Source: Xanthobacter flavus
Lineage (GTDB): Bacteria > Pseudomonadota > Alphaproteobacteria > Rhizobiales > Xanthobacteraceae
Assembly: GCF_017875275.1 (NCBI RefSeq)
Contig: NZ_JAGGML010000001.1
Location: forward strand, 4,795,001 to 4,859,000
Direction of reading: 5' to 3'
Length of the DNA stretch: 64,000 nucleotides
The notes beneath the pieces were generated by a model. That model was not told the DNA's origin, ran no database searches, and saw nothing but the letters and a program-made list of their open reading frames with translations. Both the position numbers and the translations under genes were made by a program. Of the stretch, positions 27,191-35,132 are shown in pieces; within the stretch, counting starts at the first letter, position 1, and every line of letters begins with the position of its first letter.

Positions 27191-28060
27191 GTGACGGGGC
27201 CGGCCTCAGGCGATTCCATACCGGACGCCTTCGAGATCGGCACGGACCGCGCCCCGGCGACGCCCGACGAGACGTTCGTGGTGGACGTGGACGGTTTCGA
27301 GGGACCCCTCGACCTCCTTCTCGCGCTGGCGCGGACGCAGAAGGTCGATCTCGCCAAAATCTCGATCCTCGCCCTCGCCGACCAATACCTCACCTTCATC
27401 GAGGAGGCGCGGCGCGGCCGGCTGGAGCTGGCCGCCGACTATCTGGTGATGGCGGCGTGGCTCGCCTACCTGAAATCGCGTCTGCTGCTGCCGGCCCCGC
27501 CGCAGGAGGAGGGACCGAGCGCCGAGGAGATGGCCGCCGCCTTCGCCCGGCGTCTGCGCCATCTGGAGCGCATCCGCCGCGCCGCCGCGCAATTGATGGC
27601 CCGCCCGCAGATGGGCCGCGACGCCTTCGCCCGGGCTCTGCCGCCGCCCTCCAAGGAGCCGCTCTATACGGTCTACACGGCCACCATCTACGACCTGCTC
27701 ACCGCCTATGCCCGCCAGCGCCAGACCAAGGCGCTGTCCCACGTCACGCTCAAGACGCGCACCGTCTGGTCGCTCGCCGAGGCCCGCGCCCGGCTGGAGC
27801 GGCTGCTGGGGGCGGATGTGGTGGGCGAGTGGATGCGGCTCGACCAATTCCTGCTAGATTACGCGGCGACGCCCGAGCAGCGGGCAACCGCGCTCGCGTC
27901 GAGCTTCTCGGCCAGCCTGGAAATGGTGCGCGAGGGTATGCTCGACATTCGCCAGGATGCCCCCTTCGCCCCCCTGTGGCTGCGTCCCCGACCCGCCGTG
28001 GAGCCGGAGCCGCTTCTGCCGTTTGACGCGTCCGACACGGCGCCCGGAGAGGAGAGATGA
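27191..28060 (+). CDS. scpA: Segregation and condensation protein A
   Basis: 289 residues from a GTG. It is the kleisin subunit of the SMC-ScpAB condensin, acting in chromosome organisation. The N-terminal FEGPLDLLLALARTQKVDL and YLVMAAWLAYLKSRLLLP segments bind SMC, and the C-terminal winged-helix region contains FLALLE-like segments. There is a short acidic leader before the conserved core. The stop overlaps the scpB start (ATGA). SMC itself is not in the window. Confidence 0.94.
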   Translation: MTGPASGDSIPDAFEIGTDRAPATPDETFVVDVDGFEGPLDLLLALARTQKVDLAKISILALADQYLTFIEEARRGRLELAADYLVMAAWLAYLKSRLLLPAPPQEEGPSAEEMAAAFARRLRHLERIRRAAAQLMARPQMGRDAFARALPPPSKEPLYTVYTATIYDLLTAYARQRQTKALSHVTLKTRTVWSLAEARARLERLLGADVVGEWMRLDQFLLDYAATPEQRATALASSFSASLEMVREGMLDIRQDAPFAPLWLRPRPAVEPEPLLPFDASDTAPGEER

Positions 28061-28800
28061 CCCGTCCCGTCCCGCGCATCGACCTGTTCGACGTGCGCCC
28101 GGAGGACGAGCGCGCCTACGCCTTCGCGCGCGACCTGAGGGCCATCGAGGCGCTTCTGTTCACTTCGCCGTTGCCGGTGGACGCCAAGGCGATGAAGCCG
28201 CATTTGTCCGCCGACGCCGACATCGCCGCGCTGATGGAGGCCCTGACCGCGGATTACGCTCGGCGCGGCGTCAACATCGTGAAGGCCGCCGGTGGCTGGA
28301 TGCTGCGCACGGCGCCGGACCTCGCCCGCGTGGTCGCCGGCCCCGTGCCGGAGGCGCGCAAGCTCTCGCGCGCGGCCATCGAGGTTCTCGCCATCGTCGC
28401 CTACCACCAGCCGGTCACCCGCGCGGAGATCGAGGAGATTCGCGGCGTCTCCACCTCCAAGGGCACGCTGGACGTGCTGCTGGAGACGGGGTGGGTGCGC
28501 CTGCGCGGCCGCCGCAAGGCGCCGGGGCGGCCGGTGACCTACGGCACGACGCCGGCCTTCCTTGTGCAGTTCGGCCTCGATGCGGTGCAGGATCTGCCGG
28601 GCCTCGACGAGCTGAAGGGCGCCGGCCTTATCGACGGGCGAATCCCTGCCGGTTTCGCCATTCCCCTGCCGTCCGACGATCCGGGCCTGCGCGAGGACGA
28701 AGAGGCTCTGGAGCCGGACATGCTGGATTTCCACCTCTCTCCGCCGCCGGAGGAGGAGTTGGAAGGCGCCTCCGAGCCGGACGATGATGGCGACGCATGA
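28057..28800 (+). CDS. scpB: Segregation and condensation protein B
   Basis: 247 residues with two winged-helix domains: ALLFTSPLPVDAKAM at the start of the first, IEVLAIVAYHQPVTRAEIE in the second, and RGRRKAPGRPVTYGTT. The C-terminal tail of about 50 residues is very acidic. It pairs with ScpA in the condensin complex. The final 17 bases overlap the start of the following ABC ATPase gene, which is unusual for this locus. Confidence 0.94.
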   Translation: MTRPVPRIDLFDVRPEDERAYAFARDLRAIEALLFTSPLPVDAKAMKPHLSADADIAALMEALTADYARRGVNIVKAAGGWMLRTAPDLARVVAGPVPEARKLSRAAIEVLAIVAYHQPVTRAEIEEIRGVSTSKGTLDVLLETGWVRLRGRRKAPGRPVTYGTTPAFLVQFGLDAVQDLPGLDELKGAGLIDGRIPAGFAIPLPSDDPGLREDEEALEPDMLDFHLSPPPEEELEGASEPDDDGDA

Positions 28801-29908
28801 GGAGGCTGTTCTGGCTGACGAGATCGAGACGCTGGGGATGAGCCGCAGCCGCACCCCCGCCGCCTTCGCCAAGGGCCTGTCCTTCGAGGACGTGCGGCTC
28901 GCCTATGGCGATGTCGCCGCCGTGCGCGGCGTGAGTCTGTCGGTGGAGCCGGGCGAGGTGCTGTGCCTGCTCGGCCAGTCGGGTTGCGGCAAGACCTCGC
29001 TCCTGCGCCTCGCGGCGGGTATCGAGCAGCCGGACGGCGGGCGCATTCTCATCGACGGTGCTGTGGTGGCGGGGCAGGGGGTCTTCGTGCCGCCGGAGCG
29101 GCGTGGCGTCGGGCTGGTGTTCCAGGACTACGCCCTGTTCCCCCACCTCACCAACCTCGAGAACGTGATGTTCGGCCTCAACGGCCTCAAGCGCGCGGAG
29201 GCGATGCGGGAGGCGCGCCTCGCGCTGGCGCGGGTGGACCTCGCCGACCTCGCCGATGTCTATCCCCACGAGCTTTCCGGGGGCCAGCAGCAGCGGGTGG
29301 CGCTGGCCCGCGCCATGGCGCCCCGACCGGGCATCCTGCTCCTCGACGAGCCCTTCTCCGGCCTCGACCGGCGTCTGCGCGACCAGGTGCGCGCGGACAC
29401 CCTCGCGGTGCTGCGCGACGCGAAGGCGACGGTCATCATCGTCACCCACGATCCCGAGGAGGCGATGCGCCTTGCCGATCGCATCGCCCTGCTGCGCCAT
29501 GGCAAGCTGGTGCAACTCGGCCCGCCGGCGGAACTCTACCGGCGCCCGGCCGACATCGGCGTGGCGCGCTTCTTCTGCGAGCTGAACGAGATCGAGGCCA
29601 ATGTGGTCGCCGGCGTGGCGGATACGCCCCTCGGCCGGTTCGCGGCTCCGCAGGTGCCCGATGGTCCAGCCATCGTCGCCATCCGCCCGCAGGGCCTGGC
29701 GCTGTCCGCGGCCGGGCAGGGCGTGCCGGGGCGGCTGCTGGAGCGTCGCTTTCTGGGCGAGCTTGATCTCGTGGAAGTGATCGTGGACGCGCTGGAGCGG
29801 CCATTGGTGCTGCGCCTGCGGGACGCGGGAAACGTGAAAAAAGGCGACGAGGTCGGGCTTCTGGTCGATCCCGGTGAAGTCCTTGTTTTCGCCGCGGGCG
29901 GAGCCTAG
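28784..29908 (+). CDS. ABC transporter ATP-binding protein (FbpC/PotA-like), orphan
   Basis: 374 residues. The ATPase core has Walker A GQSGCGKTS (64-72), Q-loop FQDYALFPHLTN (from 113), signature LSGGQQQR (164-171), Walker B ILLLDEP (184-190) and H-loop VTHDPEEAM. A C-terminal TOBE-type regulatory domain (about 275-374) contains VAIRPQGLALS. This layout is typical of FbpC-like ferric iron or sulfate/spermidine importers, but no permease or binding-protein gene is adjacent. It overlaps scpB by 17 bp and sits between scpAB and tatABC. The substrate cannot be assigned. Confidence 0.88.
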   Translation: MMATHEEAVLADEIETLGMSRSRTPAAFAKGLSFEDVRLAYGDVAAVRGVSLSVEPGEVLCLLGQSGCGKTSLLRLAAGIEQPDGGRILIDGAVVAGQGVFVPPERRGVGLVFQDYALFPHLTNLENVMFGLNGLKRAEAMREARLALARVDLADLADVYPHELSGGQQQRVALARAMAPRPGILLLDEPFSGLDRRLRDQVRADTLAVLRDAKATVIIVTHDPEEAMRLADRIALLRHGKLVQLGPPAELYRRPADIGVARFFCELNEIEANVVAGVADTPLGRFAAPQVPDGPAIVAIRPQGLALSAAGQGVPGRLLERRFLGELDLVEVIVDALERPLVLRLRDAGNVKKGDEVGLLVDPGEVLVFAAGGA

Positions 29909-29975
29909 TGTCGCCGTCCGAAATGCTTCACGGCTTGCCGTTGGGGCGCAAAATATATCCTTGGAGGGTGGTTAG

Positions 29976-30212
29976 ATGGGTTCGTTGAGCATCTGGCACT
30001 GGATCGTGGTGCTGGCCGTGGTGCTCCTCCTGTTCGGTCGCGGCAAGATCTCCGATCTGATGGGCGACGTGGCGAAGGGCATCAAGTCCTTCAAGAAGGG
30101 CATGGCGGACGACGACGAGCCGGCGAAGGCTCCCCCGGCCGCCCCCGAGGTGCCGCGCCCGCTTCCGCACCAGACGTCGAGCGCCCCCGAAGCCGAGAAG
30201 AAGCCCGTCTGA
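29976..30212 (+). CDS. tatA: Twin-arginine translocase subunit TatA
   Basis: 78 residues with TTGGAGGGTGG upstream of the ATG. A single N-terminal membrane helix ([20 protein letters not shown]) is followed by the amphipathic helix ([16 protein letters not shown]) and an acidic, Pro-rich tail. Oligomers form the translocation pore for folded Tat substrates. First gene of tatABC. Confidence 0.96.
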   Translation: MGSLSIWHWIVVLAVVLLLFGRGKISDLMGDVAKGIKSFKKGMADDDEPAKAPPAAPEVPRPLPHQTSSAPEAEKKPV

Positions 30213-30273
30213 CGGACCTCTGCCCCTGAACACTTGAAGAGGGCGGCGGCACCCCCGCCGGACAGACGGCCTC

Positions 30274-30825
30274 ATGTTCGATATCGGCTGGTCCGAGCTG
30301 ATGCTGATCGGCATTGTCGCGCTGATCGTCATCGGTCCCAAGGAGCTGCCCACGGTGCTGCGCACCGTGGGACGCACCGTCACGAAGCTGCGCCGCATGG
30401 CCGGCGAGTTTCAGGGACAGTTCCAGGAAGCCCTGCGCGAGGCGGACATCGCCGACATGCGCAAGGAAATCAGCGACATCACGGAAACAACGCGCTCCAC
30501 TCTCGCGACCTCCGACATGTTCGACCCGCTGCGCTCCATCCGCGAGGAGATTCGCTCCACCGTGGAAGGCGCGAACCCGACGCCGCCGGCCCCTGCCACC
30601 CCGGCGGCGCTGCCCGATCTGCCCCCGCCCGTGGAATTGCCCGACCCCATGGCCGCCATCCGCGCCGAAATCCGCAATTCGGTGGAGGCTGCTGTGCCCC
30701 CCGCGCCGGTTGCGCCGACTGCCGTTGCCGTTGAGCCGGCTCCCGAGAGCCTTCCCGCCGCAGGCGAGGCCAAGCCCGCCGCAGGCGAAGCCAAGCCCGC
30801 TGCGGGCGAAGCGAAGAGCGCGTGA
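30274..30825 (+). CDS. tatB: Twin-arginine translocase subunit TatB
   Basis: 183 residues. The N-terminal helix [21 protein letters not shown] has the TatB-specific Glu and is followed by [14 protein letters not shown] and an amphipathic helix. The long Pro/Ala-rich tail ends in three tandem copies of AAGEAKP/S. TatB forms the Tat receptor complex with TatC. Its stop overlaps the tatC start. Confidence 0.95.
   Translation: MFDIGWSELMLIGIVALIVIGPKELPTVLRTVGRTVTKLRRMAGEFQGQFQEALREADIADMRKEISDITETTRSTLATSDMFDPLRSIREEIRSTVEGANPTPPAPATPAALPDLPPPVELPDPMAAIRAEIRNSVEAAVPPAPVAPTAVAVEPAPESLPAAGEAKPAAGEAKPAAGEAKSA
30757..30819 (+). repeat. Three tandem 21-bp repeats at the 3' end of tatB
   Basis: Units 30757-30777, 30778-30798 and 30799-30819 each encode seven residues ([21 protein letters not shown]). 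In-frame repeats of this kind can expand or contract without breaking the gene. Confidence 0.8.
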
Positions 30826-31634
30826 TGAGCGACCAGGACGAGATCGACGCCTCCAAGGCCCCGCTCATCGAGCACCTGGTCGAGCTGCGCTCGCGGCTCA
30901 TCAAGTCGCTGGTGGCGTTCCTCGTGGCCTTCATCGCCTGCTTCATGCTGGCGAAGCAGATCTATAACATCCTGCTGTGGCCCTACGAGTTCGCCTCCGG
31001 CTTCGGCAACGGGGTGAAGCTCATCTACACGGCGCCGCAGGAATTCCTGTTCACCCAGATCAAGCTCGGCATGTTCGGCGCCGCCTTCATCTCCTTCCCG
31101 GTGGTGGCGACGCAGGTCTACATGTTCGTGGCGCCGGGGCTCTACAAGCACGAGAAGAACGCGTTCCGGCCCTATCTCATCGCCACACCCATCTGCTTCC
31201 TCATCGGCGCGGCCTTCGTCTATTTCGTCGCCATGCCGCTCGCCATGACCTACTTCCTCGGCATGCAGCAGGCGGGCGGCGACGGGCAGGCGGAAATCTC
31301 CCTGCTGCCGCGGGTCTCGGAATACCTTTCGCTGATTACTACGCTGATTCTGGCCTTCGGCATCTGCTTCCAGCTTCCGGTCATCCTCACGCTGCTCGGG
31401 CAGATAGGTGTGGTGACGAAGGCGATGCTGGTGAAGTCCCGGCGCTACGCCATCGTCGGCGTGTTCGTGCTGGCGGCGGTGCTGACCCCGCCGGATGTCA
31501 TCAGCCAGCTCTCCCTTGCTCTGCCGACGCTGCTTCTCTACGAGGTGTCCGTCTATCTGGTGGGCATCGTCGAGAAGCGGCGGCTCGTGGCGGAAGCGGC
31601 GCGCAACGCAGCCGACGCCGCAACGGCCGACTGA
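30825..31634 (+). CDS. tatC: Twin-arginine translocase subunit TatC
   Basis: 269 residues from ATG 30825, which shares one base with the tatB stop; a GTG directly before it (30822) is an alternative. Six membrane helices. Family motifs are LIEHLVELRSRLIKS near the N-terminus, FPVVATQVYMFVAPGLYKHEK, and the C-terminal region with DVISQLSLALPTLLLYE. TatC recognises the RR signal peptide. It is followed by a palindromic repeat element and serS. Confidence 0.96.
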   Translation: MSDQDEIDASKAPLIEHLVELRSRLIKSLVAFLVAFIACFMLAKQIYNILLWPYEFASGFGNGVKLIYTAPQEFLFTQIKLGMFGAAFISFPVVATQVYMFVAPGLYKHEKNAFRPYLIATPICFLIGAAFVYFVAMPLAMTYFLGMQQAGGDGQAEISLLPRVSEYLSLITTLILAFGICFQLPVILTLLGQIGVVTKAMLVKSRRYAIVGVFVLAAVLTPPDVISQLSLALPTLLLYEVSVYLVGIVEKRRLVAEAARNAADAATAD

Positions 31635-31697
31635 CGCGGACGGCGGGGCCTTCCCGGATTATTGGATTCTTGGGCGCGCGGGTTCTCCTGTGAACCG

Positions 31698-31792
31698 CCG
31701 TCATGCCCCGGCTTGTCCGGGGCATCCACCGCGCCGCCGGGCGCCGGTCTACGCGGAAGCGTGGATCCCCCGGACAAGCCGGGGGATGACGG
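31698..31792. repeat. Palindromic intergenic element, copy 1 (upstream of serS)
   Basis: Two 32-bp arms (31698-31729 and 31761-31792) are inverted complements with two mismatches. Each arm also contains its own hairpin (ATGCCCCGG-CTTGT-CCGGGGCAT and ATCCCCCGG-ACAAG-CCGGGGGAT). A closely related copy in the same orientation lies just after serS (33417-33524), and a half-element lies at 39143-39171. This has the look of a dispersed non-coding element found in rhizobial intergenic regions; it may also act as the tatC terminator. Confidence 0.85.
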
Positions 31793-31847
31793 TGGTGAGG
31801 GCGCGAAGTGCTGCCTTAATGGCCCGAGGGCCACGGCGGAGCTTGCC

Positions 31848-33377
31848 ATGCACGACATCAAATGGATCCGCGAGGAACCGGCCGGCCTCATCGACGCGCT
31901 AGCCCGCCGCGGCAATCACTCTGACGAGGCCAAGGCGGCGGCGGAAGCCCTCGTCGCCAAGCTCCTCGACCTCGACACCCGTCGCCGCGAGACTCTGACC
32001 AAGCTCGAAACCCTGCTCGCCCGCCGCAACGCCGCCTCCAAGGAGATCGGCGCCGCCAAGGCGAAGAAGGACGAGGCCACAGCTTCGGCCCTCATGGCCG
32101 AGGTGGCCAAGCTGAAGGAAGACGTGCCGGCGCTGGAGCAAGAGGCCAAGCGCATCGAGGCCGAGCTGAACGGCGAACTCGCCGCCATCCCCAACGCCCC
32201 CCTCGCCGAGGTGCCGGAGGGCGCCGACGAGCACGACAACATTGAAAAGAGCCGCTTCGGCGCGCCCCGCACCTACAGCTTCACCCCGAAGCAGCATTTC
32301 GAGGTGGGCGAAGCCCTCGGCCAGATGGATTTCGAAACCGCCGCCAAGCTCTCCGGCGCGCGCTTCGTGGTGAACAAGGGCCCGCTGGCGCGGCTGGAGC
32401 GGGCGCTGGGGCAGTTCTTCCTCGATGTGCATACGGGGGAGCACGGGTACATGGAGGTCAATCCGCCGCTGCTGGTGCGGGATGACGCCATGTTTGGGAC
32501 GGCGCAGCTGCCGAAGTTTCGGGAAGATCAGTTCCAGACAAAAAAAGGGGCCACGATCAATGACGTGAGCCTCGTTATGCAGAACGCAATAAAGCAGTTC
32601 GCCGCGAACGCGACGTTTGAACGCTCAAGAGATGGCCGACTGGTCGATACACCGGACGTGCGCGCGGCAGCGCTTCAATTCATGCGGAACGCGGTTGACG
32701 AATGGATGGGCGGGGCGTCAGTGCTAGCAGATCGCGATCCAAACGAGCCGATCGAGCACGATATTCCTTTTTGGCTCATCCCCACCGCCGAAGTCCCCCT
32801 GACCAACCTCGTGCGCGAGTCCATCCTCTCCGAGGAAGAGCTTCCCCTGCGCCTCACCGCCTGCACCCCCTGCTTCCGGGCGGAGGCCGGTGCGGCGGGG
32901 CGAGATACGCGGGGGATGATCCGCCAGCATCAGTTCACCAAGGTGGAGCTGGTTTCCATCACCACGCCGGAGAAGTCGGTCGAGGAGCATGAGCGCATGC
33001 TCGCCTGCGCCGAGGCGGTGCTGAAGAAGCTGGACCTCGCCTATCGGGTGGTCACGCTCTGCACCGGCGACATGGGCTTCGCCTCGCAGAAGACCTACGA
33101 CATCGAGGTCTGGCTGCCGGGGCAGAACGCCTATCGCGAAATCTCCTCCTGCTCGGTGTGCGGCGATTTCCAGGCGCGGCGCATGAATGCCCGCTACCGT
33201 CCGGCGGAAGGGAAAGGCCCGCGCTACGTCCACACGCTCAACGGCTCGGGTGTGGCGGTCGGCCGCGCCCTCGTCGCGGTGCTGGAGACGTACCAGCAGG
33301 AGAACGGCTCCGTGGCCGTGCCGGACGCGCTGCTGCCCTATATGGGCGGGCTGAAGTTGATCGAGAAGCTGAAGTAG
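31848..33377 (+). CDS. serS: Seryl-tRNA synthetase with an internal insertion
   Basis: 509 residues against about 425-430 for typical bacterial SerRS. The N-terminal coiled-coil arm spans about 1-110. Class II motifs are [20 protein letters not shown] (motif 2 region) and [20 protein letters not shown] (motif 3, about 467-486), with the serine-site [10 protein letters not shown]. Between [15 protein letters not shown] and WLIPTAEV, where homologs have only a few residues, are about 75 extra residues (about 232-307; nt 32541-32768). By my count the insert is about 57% GC, against about 66% in flanking coding sequence, and it uses ATA, AGA, CTA and CGA codons. It starts at a run of seven A. The frame stays open, so the enzyme is probably functional. 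The start was chosen at the conserved [11 protein letters not shown]. Confidence 0.95.
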   Translation: MHDIKWIREEPAGLIDALARRGNHSDEAKAAAEALVAKLLDLDTRRRETLTKLETLLARRNAASKEIGAAKAKKDEATASALMAEVAKLKEDVPALEQEAKRIEAELNGELAAIPNAPLAEVPEGADEHDNIEKSRFGAPRTYSFTPKQHFEVGEALGQMDFETAAKLSGARFVVNKGPLARLERALGQFFLDVHTGEHGYMEVNPPLLVRDDAMFGTAQLPKFREDQFQTKKGATINDVSLVMQNAIKQFAANATFERSRDGRLVDTPDVRAAALQFMRNAVDEWMGGASVLADRDPNEPIEHDIPFWLIPTAEVPLTNLVRESILSEEELPLRLTACTPCFRAEAGAAGRDTRGMIRQHQFTKVELVSITTPEKSVEEHERMLACAEAVLKKLDLAYRVVTLCTGDMGFASQKTYDIEVWLPGQNAYREISSCSVCGDFQARRMNARYRPAEGKGPRYVHTLNGSGVAVGRALVAVLETYQQENGSVAVPDALLPYMGGLKLIEKLK

Positions 33378-33416
33378 GGACGCAAGGGCCGTCCCGGTCG
33401 CCTCCGTCCTGTGATG

Positions 33417-33524
33417 TTGTCATGCCCCGGCTCGTCCGGGGCATCCACCCCGCCGCCGGAGCGATCTCGGCGGACCGGCGCCCAGCCCAACCGTGGATCC
33501 CCCGGACGAGCCGGGGGATGACGG
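33417..33524. repeat. Palindromic intergenic element, copy 2 (downstream of serS)
   Basis: Same structure and orientation as copy 1: arms 33417-33448 and 33493-33524, each with an internal hairpin around CTCGT or ACGAG. The spacer between the arms differs in length and sequence. The two copies therefore bracket serS as direct repeats. Confidence 0.85.
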
Positions 33525-33580
33525 CCGGGAGGCGACGGAAGCAGTTACTGCCGGCCGTGGGCCGGACAAAGGGACATCCG

Positions 33581-34348
33581 ATGCGCATTCTGGTCACCAA
33601 TGACGACGGCATCCACGCGCCGGGCCTCGACAGCTGCGCGGCCATCGCGCGCACCTTCACCGACGACGTGTGGGTGGTGGCGCCGGAGTTCGACCAGTCG
33701 GGCGTCGCCCATTCGCTGTCCCTCTCCGACCCGCTGCGGCTGCGGCAGGTGGAGGAGAAGCGCTATGCGGTGAAGGGCACGCCCACGGACTGCGTCATCA
33801 TGGCCGTGCGCCATCTGCTCATCGACAATCCGCCCGACCTCGTGCTCTCCGGCGTCAACCGCGGGCAGAACATCGCCGAGGACGTGAGCTATTCCGGCAC
33901 CGTCGCCGGCGCCATCGAGGGGACGATCCTCGGCATTCCCTCCATCGCGCTGTCGCAGGCGTTTGGCATGCGCACGCGGGAAAATCCGAACTTCGTGACC
34001 GCCGAGACCCACGCGCCGAAGATCATCCGGATGCTGCTGGACGAGGGCATTCCCCCCGGCATCGTGATGAACGTGAACTTCCCGGACCGCCTCCCGGAAG
34101 AAATTACCGGCATCGCCGCCACCGCCCAGGGCGAGCGCGACCAGCGCCTCATGCGCATCGACGAGCGCCGCGACGGCCGCAACAACCCCTATTACTGGAT
34201 CGCCTTCGAGCGCCGAATCTACGAAACCTCCCCCGGCACGGACCTGCGCGCGCTGGACGAGGGCCGCATCTCCGTCACGCCCCTGCGCCTCGACCAGACC
34301 GACGAGCCCTGGATGACTCGCCTCGCCCTGCTGTTCGACGGGAAGTAA
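33581..34348 (+). CDS. surE: 5'/3'-nucleotidase SurE
   Basis: 255 residues. It is a metal-dependent phosphatase acting on nucleoside monophosphates, linked to stationary-phase survival. The N-terminal MRILVTNDDGIHAPG carries the DD metal ligands, followed by WVVAPEFDQSGVAHSLS and LVLSGVNRGQNIAEDVSYSGTV with the conserved Asn. The start at 33581 is the conserved MRIL. A longer open frame upstream covers the repeat element and is not coding. Elsewhere in the order, pcm and a LytM-type peptidase gene often follow surE; here they are absent. Confidence 0.96.
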   Translation: MRILVTNDDGIHAPGLDSCAAIARTFTDDVWVVAPEFDQSGVAHSLSLSDPLRLRQVEEKRYAVKGTPTDCVIMAVRHLLIDNPPDLVLSGVNRGQNIAEDVSYSGTVAGAIEGTILGIPSIALSQAFGMRTRENPNFVTAETHAPKIIRMLLDEGIPPGIVMNVNFPDRLPEEITGIAATAQGERDQRLMRIDERRDGRNNPYYWIAFERRIYETSPGTDLRALDEGRISVTPLRLDQTDEPWMTRLALLFDGK

Positions 34349-34746
34349 CTTGCGCGTCTTGGTCGGTATCGCGCCGATCGGCTCCCTCTCCCCTTGCGGG
34401 AGGGGGTTGGGGTGAGGGGTGTATTTCCCTTTGACCCGCCGCCGGGCGAGCGGCACCAACCCCGTCACCCCCGGCCCCTCTCCCGCGGGGGGGGGGGGAG
34501 AGGGGAGGGCGCTTCCCGCCAATAGCGGCGCAGTCCCGAGTCTTGCGCTGGCCCCCGGCTCGGCGCTCCACCTTCGGTGTCGCCTGTCCGGGGGACGATA
34601 TCGGCGTCCTGCGGGTCCCTCTTTTCAACAGCTGCGTGAACGAACCGGCCCCGCGTTTGCATTCGTCGGGCCGGCCGCTATAGTCCCGCCGCTTCGCCGG
34701 ACCCCGGCGGTATGCGGATTCCCTTCACAGACGAACGAGGATCGAG
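34349..34746. other. 398-bp gap with REP-like inverted repeats and a G12 tract
   Basis: No gene recognised. The left part holds C/G-rich repeats of a common REP type: CCCTCTCCCCTTGCGGGAGG near 34386-34405 and a partly inverted counterpart (ACCCCGTCACCCCCGGCCCC) near 34459-34478. A run of twelve G lies at 34487-34498. The right part may carry the yajC promoter. Frames in it do not resemble the Pcm or LytM proteins expected between surE and yajC in many relatives. Confidence 0.6.
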
Positions 34747-35094
34747 ATGTTCATCACGCCCGCTTTCGCCCAAGGCGCCACGGGAGCCGGCGGCGGGGCC
34801 GACATGCTCATTCAGCTCGCCCCGTTCCTGCTGATCTTCGTGGTCATGTATTTCCTCATCCTGCGCCCGCAGCAGAAGCGGGCCAAGGTGCATCAGGAAA
34901 TGGTGAACTCCCTGCGCCGCGGCGACGTGGTGGTCACCGGCGGCGGCCTCGTCGGCAAGGTCACCAAGGTGGTGGACGAGAACGAGGTCGAGCTGCAGAT
35001 CGCCGACAACGTCCGCATCCGCCAGATGCGCTCGCAGATCGCCACCGTCCGCGCCAAGGGCGAACCGGCCAAGGACGAGGCCTCGGCCGGTTGA
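34747..35094 (+). CDS. yajC: Preprotein translocase accessory subunit YajC
   Basis: 115 residues. One membrane helix (MLIQLAPFLLIFVVMYFLIL) is followed by RPQQKRAKVHQEM and a small beta-rich domain (GDVVVTGGGLVGKV). A short N-terminal segment ITPAFAQ precedes the helix. Subunit of the SecDF-YajC complex; secD follows 38 bp downstream. Confidence 0.96.
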   Translation: MFITPAFAQGATGAGGGADMLIQLAPFLLIFVVMYFLILRPQQKRAKVHQEMVNSLRRGDVVVTGGGLVGKVTKVVDENEVELQIADNVRIRQMRSQIATVRAKGEPAKDEASAG

Positions 35095-35132
35095 TCCGGC
35101 CGCCTCACGCTTTCTGAAAGACCGCGCGCGAC

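Noticed and set aside
31662-31847. N-terminal extension of SerRS
   Set aside because: It reads through the palindromic element; the peptide ([10 protein letters not shown]-like) is the known style of translated repeat, not protein.
32541-32768. Intein or group II intron inside serS
   Set aside because: Only about 75 codons, no intein splice motifs (no Cys/Ser start with terminal His-Asn) and no intron structure; frame is continuous.
33158-33580. N-terminal extension of SurE
   Set aside because: It covers the serS 3' end in another frame and the second palindromic element.
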